Below, one piece after another: positions 1 to 9,301 of a DNA stretch of 64,000 nucleotides. Both the position numbers and the translations under genes were made by a program. This DNA is from Endozoicomonas sp. SCSIO W0465. Lineage in GTDB: Bacteria; Pseudomonadota; Gammaproteobacteria; Pseudomonadales; Endozoicomonadaceae. Below the pieces are notes generated by a model, which was given only the letters and a program-made list of their open reading frames with translations, was not told the origin of the DNA and searched no databases. The DNA lies in contig NZ_CP092417.1 of the NCBI RefSeq assembly GCF_023716865.1, forward strand, positions 3,016,001 through 3,080,000, written 5' to 3'. The first letter of the stretch is position 1. Every line of letters begins with the position of its first letter.

Positions 1-62
1 ATGATTTTAACCCTTTGCGAATCAAGGGTTTTGAGCGTACTGACCGCCTGGAGATGTACCAG

Positions 63-1277
63 ATGAAATTACCTATTTATCTCGATTATTCTGCAACAAC
101 ACCGGTTGACCCGAGAGTGGCTGAAAAAATGATTCAATGCCTCTCTCTGGAAGGTAATTTTGGTAATCCGGCTTCGCGTTCCCACGTTTTTGGCTGGCGC
201 GCTGAAGAAGTTGTTGAAGACGCTCGTCGTCAGGTTGCTGACCTTATTCATGCCGACCCAAGAGAAATTGTCTGGACTTCGGGTGCGACAGAATCTGACA
301 ACCTGGCCATCAAGGGCGTAGCCCATTTTTACAGCAAAAAGGGCAAGCACATTATCACCTCCCGTATTGAGCATAAGGCTGTGCTGGATACTTGTCGCCA
401 GTTGGAGCGGGAGGGGTTTGAAGTAACTTACCTGGATCCCGACAGCGAGGGTCTGATCACGCCTGAAATGGTTGAAAAAGCTCTGCGTGATGACACTATT
501 CTGGTCAGCCTGATGCACGTCAATAATGAGATTGGTGTGATTAACGATATTGAGGCAATTGGTGATTTGACTCGCTCACGCAAGATTGTCTTTCATGTTG
601 ATGCAGCACAGAGTGCTGGAAAAATTCCACTGAATATGGACACCATGAAGGTCGATCTGTTGTCCATTTCTGCCCATAAACTCTACGGCCCGAAAGGGAT
701 TGGTGTCCTTTATGTTCGCCGCAAACCCCGTATTCGTCTGGAAGCACAGATGCATGGCGGTGGCCACGAGCGAGGGATGCGATCTGGTACCCTGGCTACT
801 CATCAGATCGTTGGAATGGGCGAAGCCTGTCGCATTGCGGCTGCAGAAATGGATTCAGAAAGAGCACGCCTTGCGGCGTTGAAGGATAGAGTGCTTTCTC
901 AGCTTTCCGACCTGGAAGAGGTGCATGTGAACGGTTCTCTTGAGCAGAGAGTTCCGGGAATCCTGAACATCAGCTTTGCTTTTGTTGAAGGGGAGTCCCT
1001 GATGATGTCCCTGAAAGATCTTGCCATTTCGTCTGGTTCGGCATGTACATCTGCCAGTCTTGAGCCCTCTTATGTGCTGAGGGCGCTGGGTTTAAGTGAT
1101 GAGCTGGCTCATAGTTCCCTGAGAATCAGTCTGGGTCGATTTACCACAGAGTCTGAAGTGGATCACGCTGTTTCTGAGATACGCGAAGCGGTTGCGAAGC
1201 TTAGAGAGTTGTCTCCTCTATGGGATATGTACAAGGATGGCGTTGACCTCAGTCAGGTTGAATGGGTTGCACACTGA
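63..1277 (+). CDS. iscS: Cysteine desulfurase IscS
   Basis: PLP-dependent enzyme that takes sulfur from L-cysteine, making alanine and a persulfide that is passed to the scaffold IscU; cytosolic. The start at 63 gives 404 residues, the same as E. coli IscS, and begins MKLPIYLDYSATTPVD as in the family; a longer in-frame start at 15 would add 16 unsupported residues. The PLP lysine is K206 in SAHKLYGPKG, and the persulfide cysteine is C328 in SSGSACTSAS. First gene of the isc operon seen here; iscR, usually just upstream, would lie outside the window. Confidence 0.97.
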   Translation: MKLPIYLDYSATTPVDPRVAEKMIQCLSLEGNFGNPASRSHVFGWRAEEVVEDARRQVADLIHADPREIVWTSGATESDNLAIKGVAHFYSKKGKHIITSRIEHKAVLDTCRQLEREGFEVTYLDPDSEGLITPEMVEKALRDDTILVSLMHVNNEIGVINDIEAIGDLTRSRKIVFHVDAAQSAGKIPLNMDTMKVDLLSISAHKLYGPKGIGVLYVRRKPRIRLEAQMHGGGHERGMRSGTLATHQIVGMGEACRIAAAEMDSERARLAALKDRVLSQLSDLEEVHVNGSLEQRVPGILNISFAFVEGESLMMSLKDLAISSGSACTSASLEPSYVLRALGLSDELAHSSLRISLGRFTTESEVDHAVSEIREAVAKLRELSPLWDMYKDGVDLSQVEWVAH

Positions 1278-1323
1278 TTTTTTATGAAGTTATGCCAACG
1301 GCACAATTTCAGAGGAGAGAAAA

Positions 1324-1728
1324 ATGGCATACAGCGAAAAGGTTATCGATCACTACGAGAATCCGCGCAATGTAGGTAAGCTTGACCAGGATTCTCAAAG
1401 CGTAGGTACCGGTATGGTCGGTGCCCCGGCATGTGGCGACGTAATGCGTCTTCAGATTCAGGTGAACGATGAAGGCGTTATTGAAGATGCACGCTTCAAA
1501 ACATATGGGTGTGGTTCTGCGATTGCTTCCAGCTCCCTGGCAACAGAGTGGATGAAGGGTAAGACACTGGATCAAGCGGCAACCATCAAGAACACGGATA
1601 TTGCGGAAGAGCTTGCGCTGCCACCGGTAAAAATTCATTGCTCGGTGCTGGCCGAAGATGCTATTAAGGCGGCAATCGACGACTATCGAGCCAAGCAGAA
1701 ACCGAATGATGCGGCTCCAGCTGCCTGA
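1324..1728 (+). CDS. iscU: Iron-sulfur cluster scaffold protein IscU
   Basis: Scaffold on which 2Fe-2S clusters are built from IscS sulfur before chaperone-assisted transfer. The three ligand cysteines fall at C37 (GAPACGDV), C63 (YGCGSA) and C106 (IHCSVL), the E. coli positions, and the LPPVK motif recognised by HscA is present at 99-103. 134 residues against 128 in E. coli, the excess being a short alanine/proline-rich tail. A clear AGAGGAGA ribosome-binding site precedes the ATG, 46 bases after iscS. Confidence 0.97.
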   Translation: MAYSEKVIDHYENPRNVGKLDQDSQSVGTGMVGAPACGDVMRLQIQVNDEGVIEDARFKTYGCGSAIASSSLATEWMKGKTLDQAATIKNTDIAEELALPPVKIHCSVLAEDAIKAAIDDYRAKQKPNDAAPAA

Positions 1729-1834
1729 CGCTGTTGCCAGTAATCATGTACTGAAGCTCTGTAGTCAGGTATTAGGTGGTTCAGGATGTAGCCGGTGGAA
1801 TCGGTTGATTTCCCGGAAGTGGATGGAGTATTAA

Positions 1835-2167
1835 ATGGCAATTACCGTAACTGAAGCGGCTGCCCGTCATATCAGGGGGCAGCTTACCCGAAGAGGTAAG
1901 GGTCTCGGCATAAGGCTGGGGGTACGTACTTCGGGATGTTCTGGTATGGCCTATGTCCTTGAGTTTGTGGATGTGGTTGATGAGAGTGATCAGGTTTTTG
2001 AAGATCATGAAATCAAAGTGTTTGTTGACCCAAAGAGTCTGATTTACCTGGATGGCACAGAACTGGACTTTGTAAAGGAAGGGCTCAATGAAGGCTTGCA
2101 GTTTAATAATCCGAATGCTGCCAGTGAATGTGGTTGCGGTGAAAGCTTTAATGTTGATGCTGGCTGA
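1835..2167 (+). CDS. iscA: Iron-sulfur cluster assembly protein IscA
   Basis: A-type carrier that moves iron or iron-sulfur clusters to apo-proteins. 110 residues, with the conserved cysteines at C35 (TSGCSGMAY) and C99/C101 (ECGCGESF), exactly the E. coli spacing. Third gene of the isc operon, 106 bases after iscU. An inverted repeat lies between it and hscB. Confidence 0.96.
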   Translation: MAITVTEAAARHIRGQLTRRGKGLGIRLGVRTSGCSGMAYVLEFVDVVDESDQVFEDHEIKVFVDPKSLIYLDGTELDFVKEGLNEGLQFNNPNAASECGCGESFNVDAG

Positions 2168-2240
2168 AAGTGTTTGTGAGGCTTTCCGGCTTCGTTAGTA
2201 CTGTTAAAGAGGCTGGCTGATACTTTTGATTTGCCTTCCG

Positions 2241-2277
2241 GCCCGGCTGGTTCACACTGGTCGGGCTTCATTTGTTT
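2241..2277 (+). terminator. Hairpin with T-rich tail between iscA and hscB
   Basis: Arms GCCCGGCTGG (2241-2250) and CTGGTCGGGC (2257-2266) pair over 10 positions, three of them G-T, around the loop TTCACA, followed by TTCATTTGTTT. The shape is that of a weak rho-independent terminator or attenuator inside the isc operon, separating iscSUA from hscBA-fdx. Partial termination is an inference. Confidence 0.5.
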
Positions 2278-2343
2278 ATGGGGTATTTATTTTTTGCTGA
2301 ATACTCCATGAATGTCATTTCTGACTTGGGATTTGATTGCGTT

Positions 2344-2886
2344 GTGGTTGATTTAACCAAAAACTATTTTGAGCTTTTTGCGTTGCCTGTTTCCTGTCAG
2401 GTCGATCAGCAGCGGCTGTCCAGTCAATACCGCGCCTTGCAGAGGGCAGTGCACCCTGATCGCTTTGCTGGTGGTGATGATCGTCAGCAGCGCCTCTCTA
2501 TTCAGTACGCTTCCCATGTTAATGAGGCCTTTAATACGCTGAAACAGCCGTTGAGCAGGGCGATCTATTTGCTGAAGCTGGCTGGCCGCGAGGTTGATAT
2601 GGAGCGCAACACCATTATGGATTCTGGCTTCCTGTTGCAGCAGATGGAATTGCGTGAGGCCGTTGCTGAGATCAGCTCAAGCTCAAGCCCTGAACAGGAA
2701 GTTGAACGACTGGCGGATCAGGTCAATGCTGATCTTCATCGATATCTCCAGCAATTCGAGGGTTTCTGGAAGTCCGGAGCGGAGCAGGATCTTGATCAGG
2801 CAGAAGCGCTTGTAAGAAAGATGCAGTTCATGGTAAAGCTGGCGGCTGAACTGGAACAGCTGGAATCCGGTTTGTTGGACGACTAA
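2344..2886 (+). CDS. hscB: Co-chaperone HscB (J-domain)
   Basis: J-type co-chaperone that brings IscU to HscA and stimulates its ATPase. The J-domain shows YFELFALP, then AVHPDRFAGG with the HPD triad, then NEAFNTLKQPLSRAIYLL, followed by the C-terminal helical IscU-binding domain. The frame is open from 2272, but family members begin a few residues before YFELF, so GTG at 2344 (180 residues) is chosen; ATG at 2308 is the alternative. Neither has a strong ribosome-binding site. An ATG at 2278 would sit in the tail of the hairpin before this gene. E. coli HscB has 171 residues. Confidence 0.93.
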   Translation: MVDLTKNYFELFALPVSCQVDQQRLSSQYRALQRAVHPDRFAGGDDRQQRLSIQYASHVNEAFNTLKQPLSRAIYLLKLAGREVDMERNTIMDSGFLLQQMELREAVAEISSSSSPEQEVERLADQVNADLHRYLQQFEGFWKSGAEQDLDQAEALVRKMQFMVKLAAELEQLESGLLDD

Positions 2887-2907
2887 TCAGGAAGAGAAGA
2901 GGCAGAT

Positions 2908-4785
2908 ATGGCGTTACTGCAGATTTCCGAGCCGGGACAGGCTCCGGAACCTCATCAATACAAGCGTGCTGTGGGCATTGACCTGGGCACCACTAATTCC
3001 CTGGTTGCTTCGGTTCGATCAGATGTTGCCGAAACCCTCCCTGATATCGATGGGAACCATACTTTGCCCTCTGTTGTTTACTATGGTGTGCAGGGGATTG
3101 ATGTCGGTGCCACAGCAAAAGCCAGCGCTCTGGTTGACCCGGAAAACACCATTATATCGGTCAAGCGAATGATGGGGCGTGGGCTTGAGGATGTCGATGC
3201 GCTTGGCGGGGTATTGCCCTACCAGTTTGTTACCGGTGATTCAGGACAAAGTGAAGGCATGCCCCTCATTAAAACCCGTCGCGGTGAAGTCAGCCCCGTG
3301 GAAGTGTCTGCTGAGATTCTCCGTTCACTGGTTGGTCGTGCAAAAGAGACGTTAGGTGGTGACCTGGATGGTGCTGTGATTACCGTGCCAGCGTACTTTG
3401 ATGATGCCCAGAGACAGGCTACAAAAGATGCTGCCAGGCTGGCAGAGTTGCGAGTTTATCGTCTACTGAATGAACCCACTGCTGCTGCTGTAGCTTATGG
3501 CCTGGATCAGGGTGGCGAAGGAATCATCGCAGTTTACGATCTTGGCGGCGGTACGTTTGATATCTCGATTTTGCGTCTGGAGAAAGGCGTTTTTGAGGTG
3601 ATGGCCACCGGTGGTGATACCGCCCTGGGGGGGGATGATGTTGATCGAATCGTGGCTCGCTGGATACTTCGTGAGGCAGGGGTTGATGAGTCTGCGATCA
3701 ATTCATTGCAGTTGCGTGAAGCCATGGTCGAAGCCTGTCGTGTTAAAGAAACACTGACCGAAAGTGATGACGCTGATGTCCGTTTCGGTGAATGGTGTGG
3801 CAACCTGTCCCGGGTGCAGTTTGATGAGTTGGTAGACTCGCTTGTTGATCAGACTATCCGTACATTCAAACGAACGCTCAGGGATGCAGGCCTGCGGGTG
3901 AACGAGATTGATGAAGTGGTGATGGTGGGTGGTTCTACCCGCGTACCCAGAGTTCGGCAGAGAGTTGAAGAATTTTCTGGCAAGAGACCACTGACCTCTA
4001 TTGATCCTGATAAGGTGGTGGCCGTTGGTGCAGCCCTTCAGGCCAATGTTCTGGCTGGCAATAAATCCGCAGAAGATATGCTTCTGCTGGATGTGATTCC
4101 GCTCTCCCTGGGGTTGGAAACCATGGGTGGGCTAATGGAAAAGGTGATTCATCGCAATACGACTATTCCCGTTAGCCGGGCTCAGGAGTTTACCACTTAC
4201 AAGGATGGCCAGACGGCCATGGTTATTCATGTTTTCCAGGGGGAGCGTGAACTGATTCGCGATAATCGCTCGCTTGCCCGGTTTGAGTTACGTGGGATTC
4301 CCGCCATGCCCGCAGGCGGTGCGAAAATCCGTGTGACCTTCCAGGTGGATGCCGATGGCTTGCTCAGCGTTGCTGCAGAAGAATTGTCAACCGGGGTCAA
4401 GAGCAGTATTCAGGTAAAGCCTTCTTATGGCCTCAGTGATTCTGATATCTCCCGAATGCTGCAAGATTCATTTGCCCATGCAGGTGATGATCGTGATGCA
4501 AGGGCGTTGCTCGAACAGCAGGTTGAGGCTGATCGTGTTATTGAGGCGCTTGTCATTGCCCTGGATAAGGATGGTCAAACACTGCTTGGCACAGATGAAT
4601 ATAGTTTATTGCTGGCAGATCTTGAGTCGCTGAAACAGTGCCGTGAAACCGGTGATGCCAAGTCTATTGCCAGTGAAATTGAACGTATTGGTCAGTCCAG
4701 TGAAGAATTTGCTGCCCGTCGAATGAACCAGGGAATTCGTCAGGCTCTTTCCGGACAAAAGTTAGATGATTTGGAGGAGTTCTGA
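2908..4785 (+). CDS. hscA: Fe-S protein assembly chaperone HscA
   Basis: Specialised Hsp70 that uses ATP to release the cluster from IscU through the LPPVK motif. The N-terminus MALLQISEPG is nearly identical to E. coli HscA. Hsp70 ATPase signatures are present: GIDLGTTNSLVA, VYDLGGGTFDISILRL and VMVGGSTRVPRVR, followed by the beta-sandwich substrate domain and a helical lid. 625 residues against 616. It starts 21 bases after hscB and ends 2 bases before fdx, so translation of the three is probably coupled. Confidence 0.97.
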   Translation: MALLQISEPGQAPEPHQYKRAVGIDLGTTNSLVASVRSDVAETLPDIDGNHTLPSVVYYGVQGIDVGATAKASALVDPENTIISVKRMMGRGLEDVDALGGVLPYQFVTGDSGQSEGMPLIKTRRGEVSPVEVSAEILRSLVGRAKETLGGDLDGAVITVPAYFDDAQRQATKDAARLAELRVYRLLNEPTAAAVAYGLDQGGEGIIAVYDLGGGTFDISILRLEKGVFEVMATGGDTALGGDDVDRIVARWILREAGVDESAINSLQLREAMVEACRVKETLTESDDADVRFGEWCGNLSRVQFDELVDSLVDQTIRTFKRTLRDAGLRVNEIDEVVMVGGSTRVPRVRQRVEEFSGKRPLTSIDPDKVVAVGAALQANVLAGNKSAEDMLLLDVIPLSLGLETMGGLMEKVIHRNTTIPVSRAQEFTTYKDGQTAMVIHVFQGERELIRDNRSLARFELRGIPAMPAGGAKIRVTFQVDADGLLSVAAEELSTGVKSSIQVKPSYGLSDSDISRMLQDSFAHAGDDRDARALLEQQVEADRVIEALVIALDKDGQTLLGTDEYSLLLADLESLKQCRETGDAKSIASEIERIGQSSEEFAARRMNQGIRQALSGQKLDDLEEF

Positions 4786-4787
4786 TA

Positions 4788-5126
4788 ATGACTCGTATCG
4801 TTTTTCTACCCCACGATGAGCTATGCCCGGAAGGTGCCGTTATTGAGGCAGAGCCCGGAGTTACGGTCTGTGATGCGGCGTTGCAAAATGGTATTGAAAT
4901 TGAGCATGCCTGTGAAAAATCCTGTGCCTGTACCACCTGTCATGTCATTGTCCGGGAGGGTTTTGACAGTATGGAGGAGCCGGATGAGCTCGAAGAAGAT
5001 ATGCTGGACAAAGCCTGGGGGCTTGAGCCTGAATCCCGACTGAGCTGTCAGGCGGTGGTGGGTGATGAGGAGTTGGTGGTAGAGATTCCCAGATACACCA
5101 TTAACCAGGTTTCTGAGCGTCGTTGA
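4788..5126 (+). CDS. fdx: Isc-type 2Fe-2S ferredoxin
   Basis: Adrenodoxin-type ferredoxin thought to give electrons for cluster assembly on IscU. Cluster ligands follow the pattern C-x5-C-x2-C in ACEKSCACTTCHV, with the fourth cysteine in RLSCQAVVG. 112 residues against 111 in E. coli. It starts 2 bases after the hscA stop. Confidence 0.96.
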   Translation: MTRIVFLPHDELCPEGAVIEAEPGVTVCDAALQNGIEIEHACEKSCACTTCHVIVREGFDSMEEPDELEEDMLDKAWGLEPESRLSCQAVVGDEELVVEIPRYTINQVSERR

Positions 5127-5201
5127 TTTCTGTTTCTGGTCGGTTTGGGGCATTTGCTGGTTTGTCCTGAACAGGGCAGCTAATGATCATGGAGTAGATA
5201 A

Positions 5202-5405
5202 ATGAGTTTGAAGTGGGCAGATGTTTATGATATCGCCATTGAGCTTTATGAGGCTCATCCGGATGTGGATCCCAGGTATGTCAATTTTGTTGATCTGAGA
5301 AGCTGGATTCTGGCGCTGGACAGTTTTGGTGATGATCCTGAGCGCTGCGGTGAGAAGGTCCTTGAGGCCATTCAGATGGCATGGATAGAAGAGTCTGAAG
5401 ACTGA
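5202..5405 (+). CDS. iscX: Fe-S assembly protein IscX
   Basis: Small acidic protein that binds IscS and modulates desulfurase activity or iron supply. 67 residues, beginning MSLKWADVYDIAIELYE and carrying the family segments DPRYVNFVDLRSW and MAWIEE. Last gene of the isc operon, 75 bases after fdx. Confidence 0.95.
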   Translation: MSLKWADVYDIAIELYEAHPDVDPRYVNFVDLRSWILALDSFGDDPERCGEKVLEAIQMAWIEESED

Positions 5406-5491
5406 GCATGGTGCCCTCCATGGGAGGATGTTGTCTTGCTAATAGTCTGACTTAATCAGGGCTGGTTCTTGTTGCCTTAAGGCATAAAGGA

Positions 5492-5520
5492 CTGACACTA
5501 TCGACGCTATTGTATACAAT
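5492..5520 (+). promoter_or_regulatory. Probable sigma-70 promoter of ndk
   Basis: A -35 box CTGACA (5492-5497) and a -10 box TACAAT (5515-5520) are separated by exactly 17 bases. The -10 box overlaps the perfect 10-base palindrome TTGTATACAA (5510-5519). A start near 5527 would leave a leader of about 115 bases before ndk. Confidence 0.65.
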
Positions 5521-5641
5521 GATGCCAGAACTCCTGCTATGGATTGCCTGAGTCAAGACATGGAAAGCTGAGAGAGTCGTACGTTTCTAATAATTAATAA
5601 CAATCCCGCAAGGGCACGAAAATGACAATCTGGAGATCGAA

Positions 5642-6073
5642 ATGGCGGTAGAGCGCACTTTATCCATTATTAAACCTGATGCAGTAGCCAAGAATGTTAT
5701 CGGTAAAATTCTTGTTCGTTTTGAGCAGGCCGGGTTAGATGTTGTAGCGACCAGGATGATCCATCTGTCTGATGAGCAGGCGGGTGGTTTCTATGCTGAA
5801 CACAGAGATCGTCCATTTTATAAGGATCTGGTTGCCTTTATGACGTCAGGACCTGTCGTCGTATCAGTCCTTGAAGGTGAGAATGCAGTAGCCCTGAATC
5901 GAGAGTTGATGGGGGCTACTAACCCGAAAGAAGCTGAAGACGGTACGATTCGGGCTGATTTTGCAGAAACCATCGATGAAAATGCGGTTCATGGATCTGA
6001 CTCGGCGGCATCTGCTGAGCGTGAAGTGGCCTACTTCTTCGAGGATTCGGAGATTTGCCCCAGAACACGTTAA
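5642..6073 (+). CDS. ndk: Nucleoside diphosphate kinase
   Basis: Transfers the terminal phosphate between nucleoside triphosphates and diphosphates, balancing NTP and dNTP pools. 143 residues, the family length, with the phosphorylated histidine at H117 in NAVHGSDS and the N-terminus ERTLSIIKPDAVAKN. Preceded by its own likely promoter, and lies between isc and rlmN as in many gammaproteobacteria. Confidence 0.97.
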   Translation: MAVERTLSIIKPDAVAKNVIGKILVRFEQAGLDVVATRMIHLSDEQAGGFYAEHRDRPFYKDLVAFMTSGPVVVSVLEGENAVALNRELMGATNPKEAEDGTIRADFAETIDENAVHGSDSAASAEREVAYFFEDSEICPRTR

Positions 6074-6147
6074 CTGAATCAGGCTGCCGAAAAATGGTTA
6101 GTTTACGGTGGCCTGACAGACAGGGTTCGGGGCGAGCGTAAGAATAT

Positions 6148-6179
6148 AAGCCATCAGGGGGGAGGCTCTCTGATGGCTT
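6148..6179. terminator. Hairpin between ndk and rlmN
   Basis: Arms AAGCCATCAG (6148-6157) and CTGATGGCTT (6170-6179) are perfect complements around a 12-base loop. The T run after it is very short (GGCTTT), so it is a terminator candidate for ndk or a leader structure of rlmN, whose ATG follows at 6195. Confidence 0.45.
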
Positions 6180-6194
6180 TGAGGTATTAGTAAG

Positions 6195-7358
6195 ATGTCA
6201 GAATTGATCGAGCCATCCATCGATCAGGCCAGAGAACTGGCAGGTGAGCTTTCCGGTCAGGAAGCAAAAGTCAATTTGCTGGGGCTTTCACGAAAAAAAA
6301 TGGAAGCCTTCTTTCTCACTATTGGTGAGAAAAAGTTTCGTGCGGAACAGGTGTTGAAATGGATTCATCATCATCGGGTTGATAACTTTGATGATATGAC
6401 CAACATCAGCAAGTCGCTTCGGGAGCGGCTGAAAGCCACAGCAGAAATTCTCGGCCCTGAAGTGGTCAGTAGTCTTTTTTCTGAGGATGGAACCTGTAAA
6501 TGGGTTGTTCGGGTTGCCAGCGGTAGCTGTGTTGAAACGGTATTTATTCCGGATAATGGACGGGGAACCTTGTGTGTCTCCTCCCAGGCAGGCTGCTCCC
6601 TGGATTGCAGTTTCTGTTCAACCGGCAAGCAAGGCTTTAACTCTGACCTGACGGTGGCTGAAATCATCGGCCAGGTGTGGGTTGCAGCGCGTCATTTTGG
6701 CAATGTACCGGCAAAAATGGACCGATCCATCACCAATGTGGTTATGATGGGTATGGGCGAGCCATTGATGAACTTCGATAATGTCGTTGATGCCATGGAC
6801 CTGATGATGGACGATCTTGGCTATGGGCTTTCAAAGCGGCGGGTAACGTTGAGCACATCCGGTGTCGTTCCTGCGTTGAGAAAGTTAAGTGAAGTGTCTA
6901 ATGTCTCGCTGGCAGTATCACTGCATGCACCCAATAATGAGCTGAGAAACCAGTTGGTTCCGATCAACCGCAAGTATCCGCTGGATCAGTTGCTTGATGC
7001 CATACATCATTACATGAACCGTTTGACGGACAGCAAGCGGGTCGTTACGATCGAATATACATTGCTTGCTGGTGTTAATGATCAACCTGAACATGCGCAG
7101 CAACTGATTGCTTTGCTGAACGATGTACCCTGCAAGATAAACCTTATTCCTTTCAATCCATTTCCTCATTCAGGATATGAAAGACCCAGCAATAATGCAG
7201 TGAGACGTTTTCAGGAAAGTTTGCAGCTGGCTGGTTTTAACGTCACCGTCAGAAAGACCAGAGGTGACGATATAGACGCAGCCTGTGGTCAGTTAGTGGG
7301 CAGTGTGATGGATAAAACCCGGCGCAGTGAACGCTACATAGCAGCCAGACAGGTATAA
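6195..7358 (+). CDS. rlmN: 23S rRNA/tRNA adenine-C2 methyltransferase RlmN
   Basis: Radical-SAM methyltransferase that makes 2-methyladenosine at A2503 of 23S rRNA and at A37 of some tRNAs; it needs a 4Fe-4S cluster. The radical-SAM motif is CSLDCSFC in SQAGCSLDCSFCSTGKQGF; GMGEPLMNFDNV follows, and the C-terminal IDAACGQL carries the second catalytic cysteine. 387 residues against 384 in E. coli. An N-terminal extension of about 25 residues precedes the conserved LLGLSRKKMEAFF. Confidence 0.97.
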   Translation: MSELIEPSIDQARELAGELSGQEAKVNLLGLSRKKMEAFFLTIGEKKFRAEQVLKWIHHHRVDNFDDMTNISKSLRERLKATAEILGPEVVSSLFSEDGTCKWVVRVASGSCVETVFIPDNGRGTLCVSSQAGCSLDCSFCSTGKQGFNSDLTVAEIIGQVWVAARHFGNVPAKMDRSITNVVMMGMGEPLMNFDNVVDAMDLMMDDLGYGLSKRRVTLSTSGVVPALRKLSEVSNVSLAVSLHAPNNELRNQLVPINRKYPLDQLLDAIHHYMNRLTDSKRVVTIEYTLLAGVNDQPEHAQQLIALLNDVPCKINLIPFNPFPHSGYERPSNNAVRRFQESLQLAGFNVTVRKTRGDDIDAACGQLVGSVMDKTRRSERYIAARQV

Positions 7359-7484
7359 AAAGCTGTCCGGGAGGATTCTGTCAACCAGCAAGGGCAGTTC
7401 TTTTATCGGGCTGGAATCTTGAGGATGCTATTCTCGAACACGGTTCTCAGGATATATTTAAAAATTGCAAATGTGGGGATGAGC

Positions 7485-8246
7485 ATGGGAGTCAAGTTGA
7501 GGCCCATTGCATTACTGTTTTCTGTATCTCTGGCACTGACAGGCTGTGTCACCACTGACGGACGGCCAGTTGATGAGAGCAGGGCAGTGGTGGACTATAT
7601 GAATCTTGCCATAGGCTATCTCAAGGGGGGCTATTCTGAAAGGGCAATAAAGCCGCTGGAGAGAGCGTTGGAGATAGAACCGGACTCAGCCCATGTCCAT
7701 GGGACGCTGGGTATCGCTTATCAACGGCAGGGAGAGGATCAACTGGCAGAGAAAGCATTTGACAGGGCGCTGGTAATTGATCCTGGTGCCTCCGATATAC
7801 GCAATAATTTTGGTGCTTTCCTTCTCTCCAGAAACCGGTTTCAGGACGCCTATCACCAGTTTGAACTGGCTTCGAAAGACGTTGCTTATTCCCAGCGCAG
7901 TCGAACCTTTGAAAACATGGGGGTTGTTGCTTTGCGTATGGAGCGCTCTTCATTGGCAATTGAGAACTTTACGCGCGCTCTTCGCCTGAACAGTAACTTA
8001 CCCAAAGCCAATCTTGAGCTTGCTGCTATCTACAAAGATCAAGGCAATCTCTACAAGGGTTGGCAACATTACCAGGCCTTTGATGAGGCGACTGAGCAAA
8101 GTGCCCGCAGCTTACTGCTGGGCATTGAGCTGGCAACGGCAAACCAGGCTCAAGGTAAAGCGGCCAGTTATGCCTTAAGGCTGGAAAGACTTTATCCCGG
8201 CTCTGAGGAGCTGAAGCAATATCGGAGTCGATTGGATCATGAGTGA
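7485..8246 (+). CDS. pilF: Type IV pilus biogenesis/stability lipoprotein PilF (PilW)
   Basis: Outer-membrane lipoprotein that stabilises or assembles the PilQ secretin of type IV pili. The N-terminus MGVKLRPIALLFSV ends in the lipobox LTGC (C21 from the start used here), followed by tandem TPR repeats (AIGYLKGGYSERAIKPLERAL, AHVHGTLGIAYQRQGEDQLA and more). The ATG at 7485 has GGGG about 8 bases upstream; 7479 or the longer 7419 are possible. It overlaps rodZ by 8 bases. Confidence 0.9.
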   Translation: MGVKLRPIALLFSVSLALTGCVTTDGRPVDESRAVVDYMNLAIGYLKGGYSERAIKPLERALEIEPDSAHVHGTLGIAYQRQGEDQLAEKAFDRALVIDPGASDIRNNFGAFLLSRNRFQDAYHQFELASKDVAYSQRSRTFENMGVVALRMERSSLAIENFTRALRLNSNLPKANLELAAIYKDQGNLYKGWQHYQAFDEATEQSARSLLLGIELATANQAQGKAASYALRLERLYPGSEELKQYRSRLDHE

Positions 8247-9219
8247 TCAGGGTACTCAGCAGGAAGAAGTCATTCAGACGTTTGCCCCCGGGGCTGTGCT
8301 CGCTCAGGCTCGAAACAGTCAGGGGCTTTCCATCCCCGAAGTGGCGGAAAGCCTGAAGATTACGGAAAGTTATGTATGGGCCATTGAGGAGAGCACGTTT
8401 GATAACCTGCCACAGGCGGCATTTGTTCGCGGCTATATCCGTAACTATGCGAAACTGGTGGGCCTGAATGGAGAAGACCTGGTAAAGGATTTTGACCATT
8501 TTATTGGTATGGATGGGTTGGAGTCTCCGCGTTTGCAGGGTTCAAAGAAATTGAAGCCGCTGCGTGCTCACAGTGCACCCTCTCCGGTATATGCCCTTGC
8601 GTTATTATTGCTTGTTTCGTTGGGTGGAGGTGGTTATTACCTCTGGGATAACTGGCTGGATGTTGAACCGGTGGCAGAGTTGGCCATTAGCCAGGACGTG
8701 ACTGAAGAAATATCCGAGCCCCTGGTTAATGCTGCGAGAGTAACTTCTACAACACCTGTTGTAGATATTGTTGAGTCGATGGAGGTGATGGAAGAGAGCG
8801 ATATCTCAACTCATGATGCCACTATCGCCAACGATGAACTCAATCAGGATGAAGGTCCGCCAGGTCTGAAAGAGGGTGAAGCAGAGTTACCTCCCCTTGC
8901 TCTGGATGGCTCAGAGGTTGTTGATGTGACTTCAGGGGATGAGCCGGAGAAACCGGTTGCTGACCTTGCCCAGTCTCTTGTTATTGGTTTCTCTAAAGAT
9001 TGCTGGGTTGAAATAAAGGATGCTACCGGTGAAGTGTTGATTTCAACCGTGCAAAAGGCAGGATCATCCATTAATGTTGATGTTTTCCCTCCAGTGAATC
9101 TTCGGTTCGGTAATACCCCCGGTGTGGACAGTATCCTGCTGGATGGCAAGCCTGTAGACAGACCCAGATCAAGTACCCGGGTCGCCAGCGTTTTGTTGAC
9201 AGGCAATAGTCAGGGGTAA
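8239..9219 (+). CDS. rodZ: Cytoskeleton protein RodZ
   Basis: Bitopic inner-membrane protein that links the MreB cytoskeleton to the cell-wall elongation machinery. Order of parts: an N-terminal helix-turn-helix (about residues 14-80, LAQARNSQGLSIPEVAESLK), a basic stretch LKPLRAH, one membrane segment (about 116-136, VYALALLLLVSLGGGGYYLW), a long acidic periplasmic linker, and a C-terminal DUF4115 beta domain ending in VLLTGNSQG. 326 residues. Its start overlaps the end of pilF. Confidence 0.94.
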   Translation: MSDQGTQQEEVIQTFAPGAVLAQARNSQGLSIPEVAESLKITESYVWAIEESTFDNLPQAAFVRGYIRNYAKLVGLNGEDLVKDFDHFIGMDGLESPRLQGSKKLKPLRAHSAPSPVYALALLLLVSLGGGGYYLWDNWLDVEPVAELAISQDVTEEISEPLVNAARVTSTTPVVDIVESMEVMEESDISTHDATIANDELNQDEGPPGLKEGEAELPPLALDGSEVVDVTSGDEPEKPVADLAQSLVIGFSKDCWVEIKDATGEVLISTVQKAGSSINVDVFPPVNLRFGNTPGVDSILLDGKPVDRPRSSTRVASVLLTGNSQG

Positions 9220-9301
9220 ATAAATCACCTTGTCAACGCGCTCTGTTTGGTGAATAAGCACCCTGCTGTGACGGGCGCTCTTTTATCAGAGGGTTGTGGG
9301 A

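Noticed and set aside
5510..5519. Palindrome TTGTATACAA as an operator
   Set aside because: It coincides with the ndk -10 box; no regulator family was recognised, so no separate call is made.
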